Origin: Corydoras sp. C115
Taxonomy: Eukaryota > Chordata > Actinopteri > Siluriformes > Callichthyidae
DNA: 64,000 nt
Reading direction: 5' to 3'
Assembly: GCA_019802505.1 (NCBI GenBank)
Contig: JAFMOC010000315.1
Location: forward strand, 248,001 to 312,000
The notes beneath the pieces were generated by a model that made no database searches, was not told the DNA's origin, and saw nothing but the letters and a program-made list of their open reading frames with translations. The translations under genes and the position numbers were made by a program. Of the stretch, positions 60,186 through 64,000 are shown piece after piece; the stretch's first letter is position 1, and each line of letters opens with the position of its first letter.

Positions 60186-60478
60186 ATCCATCCATCCATT
60201 CATTATCTCCCGCTTTATCCTCTATTAGGGTCGCCGGGGGGGTGGAGGGGGGGTGGAGGGGGGGGTTCCCCATGCCCATCCAGGGGAGAACGTTTCGGGC
60301 GCCGGGCAGATACACCCAGGACAGGGCGCCAATCCATCGCTGGGCACACACTCACTCACACAGACACACTCTATATGGGGCAATTCGGAGAACTCAATTG
60401 ATTTGGTCCACCCAGATTGGGATTCGAACCGGAAATCACTGAGAGGAGAACATGCTAACCACTAAGCCCCCGTGTCGC
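60186..60478 (-). mobile_element. V-SINE copy with internal deletion
   Basis: The core between GATTTGGTCC and ACCCAGATTGG is missing. Preceded by G-rich expansion 60235-60266. Confidence 0.88.
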
Positions 60479-60636
60479 AGCTTTTTTTTAAGTCACTTTC
60501 TATAAATGTTAATCTGAATAAATCGACTCCAACTCAGGGGTAATATGAAGTGACGATACCAAGCACAGTGTGGGAAAAAAAAAAGATCAAATGTAAAAAG
60601 AAGACGTCCAACAGATGAGCTGTCCATTTACTTTTC

Positions 60637-60987
60637 ATTCATTCATTATCTTCCGCTTTATCCTCTATTAGGGTCGCGGTGGGGTTCCCCATGCCCATCC
60701 AGGGGACGTCCAGAACGTCTCGGGCGCCGGGCAGATACACCCAGGACAGGGCGCCAATCCATCGCTGGGCACACACTCACACACACAGACACACTCTATA
60801 TGGGGCAATTCGGAGAACTCAATTGACTTGATCCATGTTTTTGGACTGTGGGAGGAAACCGGAGAACCCGAAGGAAACCCACATGGACACGGGGAGAACA
60901 TGGAAACTCCACCCAGATGGGGATTCGAACCGGGAATCCCTAGCGCTGAGAGGAGAACATGCCAACCACTAAGCCACCGTGCCGCCC
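60637..60987 (-). mobile_element. V-SINE copy, full length
   Basis: Complete from the ATTC tail to GCCGCCC, with a small GACGTCCA insertion near 60707. Confidence 0.9.
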
Positions 60988-61001
60988 TAGACCTGAAACC
61001 C

Positions 61002-61125
61002 GAGTGTATAATGATCGGGTTTGATTCTACAGTGTAGCTTATTCGTCGTTAACTACTTACTTTTGTTGTTCCCTCATTTGTAAGTGGCTTTAGATAATCG
61101 CATCTGCTAATTAACTAAATGTAAA
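61002..61125 (+). mobile_element. L2 3' UTR/tail fragment
   Basis: CTACAGTGTAGCTTATTCG and TTTGTAAGTGGCTTTAGATA match the other L2 3' ends in the window. Confidence 0.7.
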
Positions 61126-61129
61126 GAGT

Positions 61130-63010
61130 ATTTCAACCTCCCGTCCTGAGTACTGAATACTAAGTATGTGAAATGTCATGATCATCGAAGCAACGCTGTG
61201 GATTTGTAGAAATATAATCCTAATACACACTGATTCGTTTAGAAATGCTCATGACCTCCGTTTATTCCCGGCTGGTTCAGTAAAACTTCCCTCCCTCCCT
61301 CCCTCCCTTTCCCCCAAGCCGCCTTCCTTCCCCTCCCTGCCTTTATCGTCCGCTTCCCCGCTCCTCGTTGCTGACTGTTCCAGGCAGGTGTTTGTCCTTG
61401 GTTTCATTCCTCATTCCCCCGGGCTGATAGTGCAGATGGTTATGTCTCTGTATAAGATAGTGATATTCGCAGACATTACACTTTGCACATCATGTTGAAA
61501 ATATTTCTTTATGTAGTCCTTAAATATTCCTCAACAGGTCAATTTAACCCATAAAAAAAATACACTGACGCTAAAAGTACTGAAAGTATGTAGACGGCGT
61601 CTCTTCCGAATGTGGTGCCTGGAAAACATTATTCCCTCGGGTTGAGGTCAAGGCTCAAGGTGAAGTGGTGAGAACCTCCATATGATCGTTAGAATATTAG
61701 GCCGCATGTACGGTGCGTTTAAGTGATCCTCCACGTAAATTTAATGTTGGCCTTTCGCTTTTGGGATGTTATCCTGTATAATAAATGATCTCTGTTTAGT
61801 TAAAAACTATAGAATTCATGTGTTCGGTTGTAAGTGGTATCAGAAGGCAGAGCGTCATTGTTTGCAAAACCTTTATCGTTTCCCAAATTCTCCTTTTTTA
61901 ACAGTAGAGTTCATCAACCTGGGAGCACTTCATAAAGGCTCTATTGCGGGCCTTCCCCATACTGTTTGCCCAAAGTCAGGGAATGTTGAAGGACATTGGG
62001 AATCTGCTGGATCTTCTCATCATCAGTGTGTAAGATGGTTGATGAGGAGTGGAGCTGATGGGTTATTGTTAGCGTAAGTGCTGCTTTATCTGTCCAAATG
62101 TCTCTTAATAGGGTGCGGCTGCGTTAATGGAGTGATAGGTGGAGGCTCGGCTCAAGCGCGAGGAATGGCTCGATAGGGCGGAGCGGCGTTTTTAATCTCC
62201 ACGTCTCCTGCTGCACGATATGCAAAATAAATGATGAAGGAAAAATTATCTTCAGAATGACCTTGCTGGCTGGAGGGTTTGATATTTTCCTCTGTGCTTA
62301 TAATTCTCCATATGCAAATGGACGGTAATCCCTTCGAGCTGCCTGGCTGCCACTCGTACCTCCTTCTTATGCTTCGAATTGGTGCTTTACTAAAAAAATA
62401 AAAAATTTTTGGCACTCTGGGTACAGACATTAAGATTAACCACATACATCCTGACGTTTCAGTTATTATTATAATTACTCCTATTTATTCGGAGTGCTGG
62501 CGTCGAACATATTTAATTACATTGGTTCGGCGGCGGCGTACGGGCTCCTTATCGATGGCATTTAAGCGCTGATAAATTATTTGGGCAGGCTGGCATTAAT
62601 GAGCGGGCTGCACGCCGGCTGATAGGTGCTGAGGTGCCGTCCGGGTTTTCAGCTGTCAGCAGAGGCGCCGGCGAATCTGCATAGGCTCGCTGAAGCCTCC
62701 TGAGCGGCGGCATATTAGAAAAACATATCAGGGCACCACAGCCGAGGGAAAGAAATTATTTAAAGGGGGATCGAAATATTGGAGGGCTGAGTAATATTCA
62801 GTCCAATTTAAGGGTTGAAAATAACATTTTAAATATTATTATACAGGTTTGGAATAAAAATACAGAGCGTGGAAAAAAAGAATTTGCTGATCCTTCATTT
62901 GGAGCTGTATAAAATAGATTATACGTATTAAAACGCATCGTATTGGAGAGGACATTGTACCTTGGATGATCTTGAAACTCAGTTCTGGTTAAGTTAGATC
63001 TGTTTCGCCT
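61130..63010. other. Repeat-poor part of intron 3
   Basis: Unique sequence with a pyrimidine-rich run (61290-61350) and a G+C-richer island at 62500-62720 carrying CTTATC (62548), TGATAA (62570) and TGATAGG (62620). No exon with the expected FOG continuation. Confidence 0.45.
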
Positions 63011-63012
63011 GC

Positions 63013-63330
63013 CGGCACTCTCAGCACTAGGGATTCCCGGTTCGAATCCCCATCTGGGTGGAGTTTCCACGTTCTCCCCGTGTCTGCGTGGGTTTCCTCC
63101 GGGTTCTCCGGTTTCCTCCCACAGTCCAAAAACATGGATCAAGTCAATTGAGTTCTCCAAATTGCCCCATATAGAGTGTGTCTGTGTGAGTGAGTGTGTG
63201 CCCAGCGAAAGATTGGCGCCCTGTCCTGGGTCTATCTGCCCAGCGCCTGAGACGTTCTCCCCTGGATGGGCATGGGGAACCCCACCACGACCCTAATAGA
63301 GGATAACGTGGAAGATAATGAATGAATGAA
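63013..63330 (+). mobile_element. V-SINE copy, head truncated
   Basis: Starts at GGCACTCTCAGCAC. The body and ATGA tail are complete. Confidence 0.9.
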
Positions 63331-63407
63331 TATATGAATATTCGGCCTGCGGTGATTACACACAGAGGACTCTGTCCTCCACATTAACCTGTCCATGCAG
63401 TAAAAAA

Positions 63408-63552
63408 AGGGAGCACATGGCCCGGGGTGGTGGGCAGTCCAGTACATGGTGCCCAGGGAGCAATTGGGGTTAGGTGCCTTGCTCAAGGGCACTTCAGTCG
63501 TAGTACCTGGTGGGACCGGGAATCGAACCAGGGACCTTCGGGTCGCAAGGCT
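63408..63552 (-). mobile_element. Third type of tRNA-SINE fragment
   Basis: GTGCCTTGCTCAAGGGCACT and the reverse B box GGGAATCGAACCAGGGACC are a common teleost SINE phrase, distinct from the two families above. Confidence 0.6.
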
Positions 63553-63718
63553 GGTTCCTGAAGCAGGTCAGAGTTGAATGCAGACGGGTTGTTTGTGGAC
63601 TCTGCAGCATGGAGCTGTTGTTTTTCTGAAGTGCTGTTAGTTACACTAATTGTTTCAGATGATAATAAAGTCACAGATCGGGGGTGCTGATTGTATTAGG
63701 AATCTGGAGTGTGTGTTG

Positions 63719-63739
63719 GGGGGGGTGGGGGGGGGGGGC
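63719..63739. repeat. Poly(G) tract
   Basis: G runs with a single T interruption, in intron 3. Confidence 0.85.
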
Positions 63740-64000
63740 TGAGCGGTGCCACATGGCGTCTGGTTAGTGAACGTGTTGGGACTGCCGTGTGGAGAACAAT
63801 AGGGAAGGTAGGGTGTCGTTTTAATCAGGCTCAGTCTGCTGTGCTGTGCGTTCCCTCCTCTTTATTTCTCAGAATCTCCGCGCTGCAGATGTGAGTGGAT
63901 ACGACGTCCCGTCCACGTTTCAGAGCCCGTTCTTGCACTTCCCGTCGCAGGTTCCGTCAGACCTCCGTCCTAAGGCGCCGCGGCCTTTTTCCTGTTTCTT

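Larger units (their letters stand above)
60172..61001 (-). mobile_element. Composite retroposed unit: two V-SINEs plus about 160 bases, one TSD
   Basis: TSD TAGACCTGAAACCC at 60172-60185 and 60988-61001 encloses SINE 60186-60478, unique sequence 60479-60636 and SINE 60637-60987. L2 3' UTR sequence lies outside the right TSD. Confidence 0.75.
57449..64000 (+). other. zfpm1: zfpm1 intron 3 (partial)
   Basis: Starts with GTTGGT and runs off the right edge. No exon beginning with the expected ELE motif was found up to 64000. It contains SINEs, an L2 3' end, and repeat-poor sequence with GATA motifs at 59.05-59.15 and 61.1-63.0 kb. Confidence 0.7.

Noticed and set aside
63860..64000. zfpm1 exon 4 after TTTATTTCTCAG at 63872
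   Set aside because: The following sequence does not encode the expected ELE continuation after WNGPG in phase 1 and soon meets a GTGAGT without a FOG-like peptide.

Overview
The window is animal nuclear DNA, almost certainly from a teleost fish and probably an otophysan (the catfish, zebrafish and characin group). The signs are split exons with GT-AG or GC-AG borders, a CpG-rich promoter, very long introns, many (CA)n/(GT)n tracts, and dozens of tRNA-derived SINEs whose core resembles the zebrafish DANA (V-SINE) type. There is no prokaryotic, plasmid or phage content. Only about 750 bases can be supported as protein-coding.

Layout. (1) Positions 1-2702, minus strand: the first three coding exons of a type-B carboxylesterase (CES2-like), with the signal peptide at 2702 and the gene running leftward off the window. 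(2) 2703-6640: intergenic, filled with SINEs, including a three-copy tandem SINE array at 5290-6630. (3) 6640-7620: a CpG island with the promoter, 5' UTR and first coding exon of a FOG-family (Friend of GATA) zinc-finger cofactor, best match zfpm1, plus strand. (4) 7317-53100: its roughly 46 kb first intron, made of repeats alternating with repeat-poor islands that hold dense GATA motifs. (5) Exon 2 at 53101-53244 and exon 3 at 57311-57448. Exon 4 and all zinc-finger exons lie beyond the right edge.

The two genes are divergent, with start codons about 4.6 kb apart. No functional link between them is visible. The CES/ZFPM1 pairing recalls human chromosome 16q, which carries both families, and this weakly favours zfpm1 over zfpm2.

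Most of the rest is repeat. I count about 36 copies or fragments of one V-SINE-like family on both strands, many with target-site duplications (TSDs). There are about 10 copies of a second tRNA-SINE with an L2-type 3' tail, several L2 LINE 3' ends, two hAT-like MITEs, a Tc1 transposase relic, a 1.1 kb minisatellite of 14-bp units, a 24-bp repeat carrying CACGTG palindromes, and an inverted duplication with arms of about 340 bp.

I found no undescribed multi-gene system. The most interesting signals are: (a) clusters of GATA motifs inside the gene for a GATA cofactor, especially eight same-orientation GATAAG motifs within 400 bp at 9308-9706; (b) recurrent tandem duplications of a SINE together with the flank next to its 3' tail (12, 43 and 56 kb, and three copies just upstream of the zfpm1 promoter); (c) a two-SINE composite at 60.2-61.0 kb that appears to have been retroposed as one unit; (d) the five-copy CACGTG array.
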